In this document: in pieces, positions 1-11,456 of the stretch
How positions within the stretch are numbered: position 1 is the first letter of the stretch
How the letters are laid out: each line of letters starts with the position of its first letter
NCBI RefSeq assembly: GCF_000208745.1
Contig: NC_030859.1
Coordinates: 12,716,848 to 12,780,847 of the forward strand
Source: Theobroma cacao
Lineage: Eukaryota > Streptophyta > Magnoliopsida > Malvales > Malvaceae
DNA: 64,000 nucleotides
Reading direction: 5' to 3'
The notes under the pieces: model-generated
The model's input: only the letters and a program-made list of their open reading frames with translations
The model's database searches: none
What the model was told of the DNA's origin: nothing
Made by a program: the position numbers and the translations under genes

Positions 1-602
1 TGATTTGTTGTTTAAACTTGCCTCCATGTTACTCGCCTTTAGATATTTATGATAATGTCTGTTTACTCATTGGGATTGCAAAAGCTCACCCACCTCCTTT
101 CCAAACATTTCAGGTCTGTGGTAGCTTGTAGATACCTTATTTTGTCGAGGATTCCAGTTGAGATCTTTATCTCACAAACAGTATGTTACTATCACCAATA
201 CTTGGTGTATTTTGGGCCACTTGTCATTGTAATTATTATTGTACATTATAACTTTGTAAATTATTGTATATATGAATTTATTTTACTTCCAGGTTATAAA
301 AGATTTCTTACACGTATTTTTATAAATATTGTTTTATATAAAAATTTTATATTTTAATCAATATTTTGAATAGTAATATTTGTCTATAAATCTTTTTAAA
401 ATATTTTTCTCTTTTGATTTACTTGAGCCGGAAACTACTGGAAATTCTTTAAAATGGAATGTTTAAAAACGATTTCTCACAAAAAAGGCAAGAAATTGAT
501 ATGTAAGCCTTGCGGGGTTCTGATTGGCATTTCAGGTAATGAGTGTCAATCGGGACGTCGCGGCAGTTGTCATGGGCCCGAGAGAGGTTCCGAGTCGTGA
601 CA
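1..602 (+). mobile_element. 3' part of a gypsy LTR of the A/B family, cut by the window edge
   Basis: The stretch matches the last 600 bases of the LTRs at 11457-14294, 18682-21498, 34107-37076 and 42155-45099. It shares the 'ttactcattggg' block near 64, a polypyrimidine-AG block near 100-113, and the conserved terminal block that begins 'gccttgcggggttc' near 509 and ends in GTGACA at 602. The CA end and the family identity place the LTR end at 602. It sits inside the 3' LTR of copia element D, which resumes at 603. Whether it is a solo LTR or the end of a full element cannot be told from this window. Confidence 0.8.
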
Positions 603-2493
603 TAACTAATTTTGTCTTTCTTTTCTTCCTAAAAATTAATGGCTATTTTTCTTGTGAGAAATAAGCCAAGAATGGGAGAGATAGAGAGAGGAAAAAAAGT
701 GTGACAAAATTAGGAGGAGGAGGAGAGAAATGGTAGCATAGACTTTCTCAAGAGAGATACTTTCCATCTTTTCTTCTAGTCTCTTCTCTTTTTATTAAAA
801 CTCTTGCCTCAAATCTTTAATCAAAATCAAATACCTTTTAATCAATCTTGACCATCCATTTAGAGTTATGGATGCATTAGTCATGCTCCATAATTATCAA
901 AATTAAAATTAAAGAATAAATAATTTAATTTTTTAATTATCATTTAAAGTTATTGATAAAACAAAACTCCTTGTTGAATAATAATTCTTATTTTATTATT
1001 ATCCATCTTTATTTAAAAGAATTAATAATAAATAAAAGAGTCCTAGTCAAGCATGGAGTCTCCTTTTATCAACATGGATGTCTAAATTCTTTTTGCAAGA
1101 ATCCTCCTAGCATTATCTTAATTTAAGACAAATCTCGTCTTTAATTAAGACAAAACATGTTATCTTGTCTGATATTGAGAAAAACATGTTGTCTTCTTTA
1201 GATTAGGAAAAAAAATAATATTTTCTTCTCAAGATTAAAACAAACATGTTTTCTTGTCTAAATTAAGACAAAACATGTTTTCTTGTCTAAATTAAGATAA
1301 ACATGTTTGCTAGTCTAAATTAAGACAAAACATGTTTTGTTGTCCAAGTTAAGACAAAACCTATTTTTTTGTCTAAATTAAGATAAAACATGCAAAAGTT
1401 ACCATTTTTGTACACAAATTTAATTAATAGAATAAAATATGCACTCGAACTTAAACAAGTTGAACTTTACAAAGCTAAGTGGGGAATCTATTTGGACATA
1501 GATATTCAAAACTCTAATAAACTTAGAATTATTCTTAGTCTAATTAGAATTATTAACCATGAAATCACTCGACCATGGATTCATGGTTGCACTTTTGGAT
1601 TGACTATAATTACAATAAATGATTCAATACTTGGTATTCATTATTAGTTGTCCAATTGTAAACCTTATATTAAGAGCCCTCATAAACATCCATTGATAAA
1701 AGGTGAAATTATCGTTTTACCCTTTATGTCAATTTTGTTCCCTAGTCTCAAATTTCATCCAATTAGTGATCCTATACTCTAGATGTAATCTTTTAAGTAT
1801 CAAGATGTGAGCAGTAATTCATCAATCCATTGGGCTCATTTAATCACCAATCTTCTTGAAATCACTAAAAGTGATGTTAATGTTATAAATGCCACTATTT
1901 GGATATATGTTCTCAATGTTCACCTCAATTATAATCCCAACATACAGAGTCTAGATTAACGCTTTATGATGATCTTGCAGATGGTATATCAAAAATTATA
2001 AGGAGATAAAACATAAGTTCGCTATCCATTAGGATTTCAATTCTACTATTAGCAAATGTATAAATGTGAGATCAATATTTAAGTAACGGTTAAACTTAAA
2101 TTTGATTCTCATGTGATGATAGTTCATGTTATAGTGTCATTACTCGAAGTAAACCATTCCGATGATTTAAGAGTCATCATTCCCTTGTAGTGAATCACAT
2201 TCATTTCTTGGAAGTAAACTAGACATTACAGCCTTAACACAATAAAGTGACTAACTTTGTTATATAGCTGTGAACTATTTTTTAAATTCAATGAAAATAC
2301 ATGTCTCTTCATACAAATGTATTTTAATATCTCAATAGAATCATGGTATCTTAATATCTAGATAATGAATGCTAACTTAAAACAATCTCTTCGTCTCATT
2401 ATCAAAATGTACTTTTATTGCAAATAAATTAAATGAAATTAAACATGAGAATATACTTGCTTTTCAAGGCACCATATTCTAAAATTTCTAACA
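603..2493 (-). repeat. 3' LTR of copia element D (partial)
   Basis: The stretch aligns along its length with 21900-23278 plus 26093-26666. On the minus strand the LTR starts TGTTAGAAATT at 2493, directly after a purine tract. About 235 bases present in the other copy (21667-21900) are missing at the left because a gypsy LTR ends at 602. It contains an AT-rich minisatellite at 1120-1395. The short open stretch at 1390-1647 is not conserved as a protein in the other copy and is not a gene. Confidence 0.8.
1120..1395. repeat. Minisatellite of about 29 bp inside the D LTR
   Basis: About ten imperfect units of the type 'aattaagacaaaacatg' followed by 'ttttcttgtct'. Each unit is nearly self-complementary (AGACAA...AACATGTT...TTGTCT). 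The same array at 22425-22765 in the other LTR of this element has about thirteen units, so the unit number has changed since insertion. Confidence 0.85.
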
Positions 2494-2508
2494 ATCTCCC
2501 ACTTGCCC
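2494..2508 (-). other. Polypurine tract of copia element D
   Basis: On the minus strand the sequence reads 'caagtgggagat' directly before the 3' LTR start TGTTAG. This is the usual plus-strand primer position of copia elements. It sits just after the end of the RNase H region. Confidence 0.7.
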
Positions 2509-2509
2509 T

Positions 2510-3478
2510 AAAGCAAGTATGACATATTCCTCATTCCAAGACCTTTTAAGTGACCATCGAATATTTTTTATGCTTGAATCTTTGTGAATGGATCAACGAG
2601 GTTCTACTTTGTTGGAATTTTCTTCACAAGTACTTCTCCAAGTTGTATGATATCTCAAATGAGAAGATATTTCCTCTCAATATGTTTTGTTGCTTTATGA
2701 TTTCATGGTTTTTTTGAGTTAGCCACTGGTCCACTATTTCACAATAGAGTGTAACAAGCTTATTCCCATCTAGAATTATTTCAAGGTCCATAAGGAACTT
2801 ATAAAGCCATACAACTTCCTTTGTTGCTTCATAAGCAACAACATACTCTACCTCTGTAGCAGAGTCTGCAATACAAGATTGCTTTACACTCCTCCAAAGT
2901 ATGGCTCCTTCTCCTATGGTGAAAACAGATCTTGATGTTGATTTCCTACATTCAACATCAAACTAAAAATTTGAATTAGTGTACCTTTTTTCTACAAGGT
3001 CACTTCCAGAATATGAAAGCATGTAATTCTTCCTTTTATGAAGATATTCAAATATGCACTTAATTGTAGTTTAGTGCTCCATACTTGGGTTTGACTAAAA
3101 TCTACTAACTTATCCAACTACAAAGGAGATATTTGGCCTTGTGCATATCATGGCATACATGAGACTTCCAACAGCAGATGCATATGGAATATGTCTCATG
3201 TTTTCAACTTCTTCTAGAGTTGTAGGTGACATCTTGTTATAAAGCTTGATTTCATGCCTAAAAGGGATAAAACCTTTCTTTGAATCTTTCATAGCAAAAT
3301 TGGCCAAAATCTTGTCTATGTAAGATGTTTGAAATAATGCTATCTACTTATTCTTATAATCCTTTATAAGTTTTATCCCTAGAACATAGCTAGCTTCTCC
3401 CAAATCTTTCATATTGAATTATTTGTTTAACCAACCTTTAACTGTTGATACCATTCCTACATCATTCTTAAAGAGTAA
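2510..3478 (-). pseudogene. Copia pol, C-terminal half of reverse transcriptase and RNase H (element D)
   Basis: Minus-strand translation gives copia landmarks in order: a 'MKDLGEASYVLGIKL' block near 3360-3420, 'YASAVGSLMYAM' and 'RPNISFVVG' at 3110-3200, then an RNase H segment with 'WRSVKQSCIADSATEVEYV' near 2845-2900. The longest open stretch is 3110-3307. Stops, including one near 3340, and frame changes interrupt the rest. The 5' neighbour of this piece in the protein is at 5852-6370, on the other side of solo LTR C1. The reading frame resumes in phase across C1 if one 5-bp target copy is removed. In life this protein copied the element RNA and removed the RNA strand; here it cannot be made. 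Confidence 0.85.
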
Positions 3479-3872
3479 TGTGAGACCTTGATCTTTATAG
3501 ACTTGTAGCTAGAAGTAGATACGATATCACGGACTAGGGGTAATTTTGTCATTTCCTTAGTGAGCCCTTAGAAGTATGCTTCCAAACATTATTAAGGCCT
3601 AAGTAGGCCTAAGGCATAAATGAATGATGAAAATAAGGATAAAATGATGAAGGAAATAGAAATAATGATGATTTCCAAGGTAGGGGCAAAATAGTCATTT
3701 TTCATCTCGAGTCAAAATTTTTAAGTTTTTGTGAACCCGAGTATTTCTAGACTATTATGGACTTTTTCTCAGTGTTAATGGAGTAAAAAGAGTGCATAAA
3801 GGAAATGAGGAAGACAAGTGGCCTTGTTAAGGGCATTATTGTAAATTGAATGAAAATTGGATAAACTTTAAC

Positions 3873-3880
3873 TATAAATA
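3873..3880 (+). promoter_or_regulatory. TATA box of LTR C1
   Basis: TATAAATA lies in a block (actataaatatct) that is conserved at the same place in C2, C3 and C4, about 390 bases from the LTR start. It is followed by a pyrimidine-rich leader (cttcttcttcttcctc). This is the likely start of the element transcript. Confidence 0.6.
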
Positions 3881-4439
3881 TCTAATCTCCAGTAGCTTTT
3901 CTACAATTTTCTAGCAGCTTCTCTTCTTCTTCTTCCTCTTATCCTTTTCTCCATTGCATGTTTCTTCGCACCTTTCATGGAAGTATCCTTTGAAAGCTTT
4001 AAAACTTTCCCAAATTAGCTTTATTTCTCATGTTTTTCTACACCCTTTCATAGGGTTTTTCATGCTCTTCCACTCTTACACCTCAACAGCCTCGAAAAGG
4101 CTTTCTTAAGTACATTCACTCACTACTTGGACGTGTAGAGAGAAAGGGAGTGATTTCCCTTAGTAGCTTAGAAGAATTTTGAAAAGAAATTCAATTACAA
4201 ATCCACCAAGGTGAGTGAACTTACATAAAAAAAATGTTTTGGGAAATGTATTGGTATTCAGATGAAACATGTGAATGATTTTTATTTGATTTTTTCTTAA
4301 AGATTATGCATGGGAACAAGCCTTTATTAAAACTTTTTATATGGTGAGTGTTCAATAGGATGAATCCTTGCGCTCCTATAGGATGCTGATTTATATATTT
4401 GTTGTGTACCAATAGTTAATATTGTGTAATAAACATAAC

Positions 4440-4625
4440 CGTGCACGTGCACGATGTGGGGGATGCACATGCCTGTGATGACGGGTGCGGGAGTGTGGAT
4501 GATGATATTGCCTGTGCGTGATTTGAGGGATGTACACGGCGGTATTAGTTGTTCACGATGTGGGGGATGCACACGATGACTCCAACTATGTGCATGATGT
4601 GGGGGTTGCACAAGAGCTGGGTGAG
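4440..4625 (+). repeat. Minisatellite in LTR C1, 'gatgtgggggatgcac' type
   Basis: Four or so degenerate units built around 'cgatgtgggggatgcacac'. C3 has the same type at 45963-46135. C2 and C4 carry a different unit at the same LTR position, which divides the family into two subfamilies. The open frame on the minus strand here is a by-product of the repeat. Confidence 0.65.
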
Positions 4626-5851
4626 GCGGTGGTGGTGTATATACTTATATATATATGTATTTACTATATAGAGAGGTTTGGAATTAATATGTGATTGCAT
4701 TGACTATTGAAACTTGATTATTGTCATGGTGTTCAATTGGATGTTTAAAATGGCAAGAATGGATTTTGTGGCATGTGAAAACCCCTTTATTTTCATCTAC
4801 CCTAATCTCCTTGCAGCGAAAATAGATTCTCGCTGCTACGAGAAACTCTCGGGTGGTAAGGGTTTACACAAGCTCTGGTTTTTGCTGCAGCGAGAAATTT
4901 CACCGTAGCGAGAATAAATCTCACTGCAGCGAGAAACTCTCAGGTTGGGAGGCTAGTTGTAGTCCTATAACTCGCTGCAATGAGAATACATTCTTGTTGT
5001 AGCAAGAAACTTTCTATCTTGCTTGCTACCTTGTTTGGTTTCTGCCATATTTTCCAATTCTTTAACATCATAAATGACCATGGACTTCCAACATCAAGGA
5101 ATTAATTAATTAAGTTTGAAATGAGGGGTTTAGTGAGAAACCCACGGCCAGTTGATGATTTGAGCCCAAATTTTGCTGCAACGAAAATTAGTGAGAATGC
5201 CTTTCCACTGCAGCGAGGATCAATCATCTTGCTTGACTTGCTTGAATGCTACTAAAGTTTTCACTCTTTAAATCCTTTGTTGTGCATGGATCCTTCATCA
5301 TCAAGTGATTAACCAATTAAGGGTTTAATGAGGGGTTTTAATAAGAACTAAATTAAATTGCATTGTTTTGAAAATAAGTGCACCATGATTTCTTTTAACT
5401 TTCCTTATCGTTTGCTTGTTCCCTTCTTTTGTTCACTCATTGGGTTTATACTCGTCGTTTTCAACTTCATGTTTTCAAATCCAGAGGCAGTCGGTAACTA
5501 GGTCGAGGTGTCCTCGTAGATTCGCCTCCTAATTAGGTATCTCGACATTCAATAGCTGTATTTTCACCCTGGTCTTTCAGTTGGAAGTCGAGTATCCCTT
5601 TTATTGTGTATAGACAAACCTGATGTAAATTATTAAGATGTATGTTTTAGACAATATATGTATATTTTGATAGGTAATGCCACTATGAGTTGGTAATGGT
5701 TAGCATTATTTTGAATTAGAATTATGAAATATGACTTTAGAAACTTTTGATGGAATGATGAGCAGGTCATGTAAATAGGCTTGCTTGGGCTTAGTGGGGT
5801 ATGCCCATTGGGCCCATGCGCCGATCATGGCCCAAAAACTAGGCTGTGACA

Positions 5852-6370
5852 AGTAGAATGTCATCAACATAAAGGACCAAGAAAATAACCTTTTAATCAT
5901 GTATCCTGTTATGGACACAAGGTTCGTCAACATTTTATTGGAAACAACATGATTTGATTGTAGTATCAAATCTTATGTTCCAAGACCTAGATTCTTGCTT
6001 AAGTCCATAAATGGACCTATGCAATTCACAGACCTTATGCTCATTGCCCTTTTTAATGAAACCTTTTAGTTGAGCCACATAAATGTGCTCTTTAAGATCC
6101 CTATTAAGAAATGGGGTATTGACTTCCATTTGCAATATCTCATAATAAAGATATGCAACTATGGATAAAAGGATCTTGATGGATTTAAGCATATCAACTA
6201 GCGAGAAGGTTTCCTCAAAGTCAATCCATTATCTTTAGGTGAAACCCTTGGCCACTAGTATAGCTTTTAAGGTCTCCAACTTCCCATCACTTCTTTTTTT
6301 TCTCTTGTAAATCCATTTACACCCTATGGGTTTTATCCCTTCAGGTGGATCTACTAAAGTCCAGACATTG
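5852..6370 (-). pseudogene. Copia reverse transcriptase, N-terminal half (element D)
   Basis: Read from 6370 down, the minus strand encodes 'VDPPEGIKPIG..WIYKRKR', then 'MEVNTPFLNRDLKEHIYV' at about 6080-6130, 'SIYGLKQESRSWNIRFD' near 5970-6020, and finally the catalytic 'YVDDILL' at 5852-5872. The first catalytic aspartate position reads E (MEVNT) where the family has D. Stops and a frame change lie between 6200 and 6300. C1 cuts the gene directly after YVDDILL, and F1 cuts it upstream at 6371-6375. Confidence 0.88.
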
Positions 6371-6375
6371 TTATA

Positions 6376-7985
6376 TGTTGCTGGTTTTACACACATGCAA
6401 GCTCACATGTCGCATGAATAATATAGTAGTAAGTAAGATATCGTCCCCGCAGGGAATTATATCTAAATTCTTGCTCATTATTAAAATTTGGCACCCTAAT
6501 CTTATCCAAGTAAATCTAATTTAAAATTAATTAAAACTAAAATTAAAGTAACAAAGCTAAACTAATGAATTAATTTTAAAAATGTCTAAAAGACTAGTGA
6601 AGTGAGACTTAAGATTGTGGAATTACTCAACCTTTCATTTGAATTTAATCTCCCTTTTTATACTTATATCCATGGGTTGGTTACTAGCCTAGAGTCCAAA
6701 TTTATCTACAATTCTCTATCGAGATATTGTAAACTTACCTACCTTAATTAATTTTCCATATGTCTATGTAAATTAATTAAGGTAAGTTTACTAAGCTTAT
6801 GCTCTATATTTAGTGGCACATGGTATTTAAGTATATTTCTATTCTAAATACTAGTCAAACCACCTAAGCTCTAAGTGAAATGAACACATGCTATTTAAAC
6901 CTTTGGTCTAGTCTAAATTCCTTTTGTCAAGTTGCATTTAGAGACCCAACTCAATCTAATTATTGATCAAGCAATTAAAGGCAATAAGCATAGATTTGAA
7001 ATAAACAACACAATAGCCATTAATATTAAGTAAAAGAAAGTTAAAATATCCAAATTATAAGTCAAGATTATCCATAATCCTAGAAGTAGAAATTTAGTTC
7101 AGCATATTTAATACAAAACACAATATTTCTAGAAAAATATTCATTTCTACAATAAAAGGTACAAAGAGAAAGATAGAACTAGTGAGAGAAAAATGAGCTG
7201 ATGTAAGTGATTGAAGCTCCTAAAAAATCCTTGAATCCTCTCTTTTCCTTTTTTGTAGAAAGTTACCTTTTTTTTCTTTTCAAAAACTCTTTTTTCTCAA
7301 CTCAAAAACATGTATTTATACCCCCCACTTTTAGCCCTAACTATAAAAACCCGTGCAAAAATTTCTCATTAAAGGACGTATTTTGGTTGCAGCCAAAATA
7401 GATCTCGCTATAGGCAGAATGGATTTTGCTGCATTTGGAAAGTCTTTGACTTGAATTGCTGAGGATGGTTGAAAATCTTGCTATAGCCAAAATGGGATCT
7501 CATTGCAGCGAGAAACTTGTTGTTTTGCATTATGCAATCTACTATTGTCAATCTACTTCCTTTGCATTTTTTACCATGATTTCTTCTGAACTGGGTGAAG
7601 TGTTGAGCATGAAAGTTATAGTGTTTTCTCTTGACTTTGCATAGGTTCAAGAATCTTATCAATCAAAGCTTTGTAGCTCAAGCTATGCTCCAATTACTGC
7701 AACATGGTCTAAGGTCAACTTAAGCAAAAATGTATGATCCTTTGCAAATTTGACTTTTGAGCTCTTTTGCACCTTCACGAACATATAGCACAATCAATAA
7801 AAGGTACGAACAAGACTTAATAATATGAAAATAAACTCAAATTACTTATTAAACTACTAAACCCTGAATAAAGTAAATACTAAGAAAAATGTAAAAATAA
7901 GGCTTAAATTAATTAAAAACAAAAAGACATTAGTCTTTTTTAAGCTCAAAAGAATGCAAGATAACACTATAAAATAGAGTTATCA
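6376..7985 (-). mobile_element. Solo LTR F1, Tat-like family
   Basis: It shares both ends (TGTTgctggttttac ... agagTTATCA) and overall structure with the LTRs of element F at 26712-28366 and 48718-49890. Flanking 5-mers are TTATA (6371-6375) and TTGGA (7986-7990), a poor duplication. Still, the copia frame on the two sides rejoins in phase when one 5-mer is dropped. Orientation is taken from element F, whose purine tract lies next to the TTATCA end. It carries several 'ctgcagcgag'-like motifs at 7385-7525, as the C LTRs do. The open frames inside are not conserved and are not genes. Confidence 0.72.
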
Positions 7986-9250
7986 TTGGAATCCATGGAG
8001 TTCAACTTAGATTTCATTGCCTTTTGCCACTCTTCAGCCTCTCATTATTAATAGCTTCCTTACATGTAATAGGGTCATATTCATGTTCATTGGAGAGTGC
8101 AATCACGTTTTCTCTAGATGCAAGTATCTCTCTAGTTGTCTCACAACCCTCTCACTACGTCAAGGCACCACTATTTAATGTTCAGGTTGTTTTTGTTTCA
8201 ACCCTTGAATTAGACTGTGTTATGACATCTTCAGAATTAACTCTTAAATAAAAAAGATTAAACAGTTTTACTTCTAGGTTTGTAATTTCTCACAAACTCT
8301 TCCTCTACGAAAGTGGCATTTGCACTAACAAAACTATCTTATCTTGAGGACTGTAAAAGTTATAACCTCTTGCTCCCTTTGGATACCCTACAAACAAGCA
8401 CACCTAAGTCTTTGGTTCCATCTTTGTGAACTCAGGCTTTAAACAATGTGTTGAGAACTCCCAAGTTCCCAGATGACGTACAGATGATTTACGCCCTATC
8501 CATAGCTCCTTTCGTGTCTTAGGCACAGTCTTAGATGGAAAAAAGTTGAGCAAGTACTCAATAGTTTGCATACAATATCCCTAGAATGAGATCGGATGTT
8601 TAGCATAGGACATCATTGATCTAACCATGTCTAAAAGAGTCATATTTCTTGTTTTAGCTACACCATTATGTTAAAGTGTTCTTGATGCTAACAAATTGTA
8701 AATTATCCCATTGTCAGTGAGGAATTGCTGAAATTCATCTAATAAATACTCATCACCCCAATCTAATTGAAGTTGTTTCAATGGCTTGCCTAGTTGCTTT
8801 TCAAATTTGGCTTTGAATTGTTGAAACATTTCAAAGGATTCACTTTTCTTTTGCATTAAATACACAAAGCCATGCCTTGAGTAGTCATCAATAAAGGTTA
8901 TAAAATATTCATAACCTCCTCTAGCTTGTACGTTCATTAGTCCACAAACATTTGTGTGCACCAAGTTTAGAACATTTGGCATTTTGTTAGCTTTTGCCTT
9001 AAAAGGCTTTTTTGTCATTTTTGCTTAAATAAAAGACTCACATACTGGCAAAGGACCCTTAAGTATGCCTAGCAGAGTACCATCCTTTGTAAGCCTATTG
9101 AGTCTATTTTGATTGATATGACCTAAATGCAGATGCCAAAGATGATTTTGATTTATGCTAAATTCTTTGACTCTTTCAGTTTTAAATCGTATTGCTTCTA
9201 CATCATTTGCAAAATAAGTCGTAGGATCTAAAAAATAAAGATTATATCTT
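7986..9250 (-). pseudogene. Copia integrase region of element D
   Basis: The minus strand shows the zinc-binding part near 9060-9160 ('LWHLHLGHINQNRL', then C..F in place of the second cysteine). The core follows at 8671-9018, with 'GGYEYFITFIDDYSRHGFV' and 'LQLDWGDEYL', and the tail continues to about 8000 with 'CLFVGYPKGARGYNFYSP' near 8360-8400. The first catalytic aspartate reads N (HTNVCGL) and the glutamate reads K (VAKTRN); only the middle aspartate remains. Stops are scattered from 8300 down. The next part of the polyprotein is beyond F1 at 6370. It would have inserted the DNA copy into the genome; here it is dead. Confidence 0.85.
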
Positions 9251-10020
9251 ACAATTCAAGAACAAATAAAATCTTTATTTGAATAAATAGTGAGTTTCAC
9301 TAAATTAAACTGAATATCAAGACTTTATTAAACAAAAGACAGAAATTAAATATCTATAAGTCTTTGGAATGTAATAAACATTTTTCAAAACTAGGCTATA
9401 ACCATAAGGAAATTGAAGAATAATGGCTCCTACTGCTAATGCTGAAATGAATGTGCCATTTGCCATCCTTATCTAAAATTGCCCTTTACTTAGTTTTTGC
9501 CTTTGTTTAAACCCTTGTAAAGAATTACAAACATGGTTAGTGGCTTGAGAATCTATTATCCAAGTATCTGTAAAATCAACCACTAAATAGTCTTCTAACA
9601 TATTTGGAAAACCCATATCTTATTTACTCTTTTGGATTTCTTCAAGGTAAACCTTGCAGTTTCGCTGCCAATGTCTTTTCACACAACAGTGGAAATATTT
9701 TCCCTTGGTGTTGTCTTTTGAAGCTATCTTCTTCTTCATGGGCTTCTTCTTTACTCCCACTAAGCCCTTAGCACTCTTTTTGTTTCCATATTTCTTCTTT
9801 TTACCCTTGGGTTTGGGCTTAGAAGAGGAAATGCATGTGTTTTAGCTTTTTTTTTTAAATCAAGAACCTCCTCCACATTTTGGAGATCATTCATTAGCCC
9901 ATTTAGAGTATAATCCTTAGGGTGCAGTTCATAATCCAATTTGAACTATGAAAATGAAAAATTAAAGCTATGAACGATTATTGATTTTGCATTTTCGTAT
10001 ATATCTCAACACCATGTAGT
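9251..10020 (-). pseudogene. Copia gag C-terminus and protease (element D)
   Basis: Minus strand from 10020 down: a gag segment 'LHPKDYTLNGLMNDLQNVEE' near 9890-9940, a lysine-rich stretch, then a degraded zinc knuckle near 9665-9700 (YFHCCVKRHWQRNC, first cysteine replaced by Y). The protease site follows near 9550-9590 as 'WIIDSQATNHVC', where the family has DSG and this copy has DSQ. Frame changes and stops are present. The plus-strand open frame at 9654-9845 is only the complement of the lysine-rich gag part. Confidence 0.75.
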
Positions 10021-11456
10021 TTTGCCTTATTGAGACAAGAGATCACTTTCAGCATGTAGTTTTGCTAAGGAGCGTCTTCATTTGGTCCATGATGTTTACT
10101 AACAGAGCTATTATAGGAAGGTTAATAGTAAATTCACGTTGAGTGTAACAACAATTGTTTCATTCTTTTAAGCTTCTTACTTAGTGAGCCTCTATGGGAG
10201 GTCTCACTCCATAATCCACCTAAAAAGACTTATCCTTTTGTAGACCCAGTCTGTCATGATCTAGATTCATGCCCGCCTAAAAAGAGTGACATGTTTTGCA
10301 TACCAATGGGCCAACAATGGAGACCATGGACTCTAGGATTACCGACATCTTCCCCCACTCAATATTTTTATATATATGGTTTTTATTGACTTTTTTCTAG
10401 ATTTTCTAGATGCATATTTAGAATATCCTAAGTCAAATTACGGGCTTGGTTATGTTTCTAACTAAACGCTTTTAGTATATAACTAAGTCCATATTACCAT
10501 CTTGTGTAGATGCGATTTATTTTCCTACATTCATTATGCATCTCATAGCATAAAACTCTTTTTAAACTAAAATACATAATGTATGCATGCCATTCCTTAA
10601 GAAAGGGTAGCATTTTAATTATAGATGACACGTTTTCAAGCATACAAATAAAAAAATATCATTCATATATGTACATATAAATATATATAATAATAAGCCA
10701 CAATAATGTCAATCCTAAAAAAAATTACAACTTGTAATTCTCCTCAATCATGCTTGCTTCTGTTGCTTGCTTGGGTCATATCCATTTGGTACTCTTTTGA
10801 TTAATGGCTAAAAAATTTTTCTTTAGTTTTTAATCCCACTTGAAAATAATTTAAATTTTGTGCAATTAATTAATCTCATTAATTAAAACCAAAATAAAAA
10901 TTATTTTTCAATCTAAGAATAATAATTTAATTTTCTAAAATTAATATTTTTGAAGAAAAATAAAATATTAATTCTCAAGGAAAATTTATTTAAATAAATG
11001 AAAAAATGGGACAGCCCTTGTATGTTGCCCAACAACACATAGCAAGGTGATTACTGCTCAATAGCACATCGAACCCTTCTTTTTTTATTTATCTAACCAT
11101 AAAAAAAATTTTAATGGTAGAAAAATAATTTTAATATAACCAAAATTTTAAGGTAAGAAAAGCTCTTTTCCTTCAAAAGAAATTTAATGCAAGAAAAACT
11201 CTTTTTTCTTAAAAAAATATTAATAGCCATAAAAAAATATAGAGACTAAATATTTCCAAATTATCTTTTTCCTTTTGGTTTTCATCTGCTTTCTTCATGG
11301 ATGCATCCATACATCAAGAAATATTAAAATTACATGGCTTTTCCTAGTTACATAAATATAAGGAAAAAATGAAAAAAAAATCAAGGAAGAAAACATGGTG
11401 ATGATAGGCCACCACCTTTCTTGTCACATAGCCCAAAGAAAAGGTTACAAGTAAAA
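10021..11456 (-). other. 5' part of copia D: gag start remnant and leader
   Basis: This stretch lies between the recognisable gag and the primer site at 21648; element A interrupts it at 11457. Weak gag-like reading is seen at 10040-10140 only. From about 10330 to 11456 it is AT-rich, with poly-A and poly-T runs and no open frame of note. I see no further signal here. Confidence 0.5.

Larger units (their letters stand above)
3479..5851 (+). mobile_element. Solo gypsy LTR C1
   Basis: Begins TGTGAGACCT and ends GCTGTGACA. It matches C2, C3 and C4 along its length and matches the LTR attached to gypsy pol fragment H, which gives the superfamily. It is flanked by AGTAA (3474-3478) and AGTAG (5852-5856), a 5-bp target duplication with one change. 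It is inserted, in opposite orientation, right after the codons for the YVDD catalytic motif of copia D. Internal marks are a TATA box at 3873, a G/T-rich minisatellite at 4440-4625, a short TA run near 4640 and a cluster of 'ctgcagcgag' motifs at 4812-5215. No internal region is present. Short open frames inside it are not genes. Confidence 0.88.

Noticed and set aside
4221..4908. Open frames inside LTR C1
   Set aside because: They come from the minisatellite and the palindrome cluster, and the sister LTRs do not keep them as proteins.
9654..9845. Plus-strand open frame rich in F, P and L that looks like a membrane protein
   Set aside because: It is the complement of the lysine-rich gag part of copia D.
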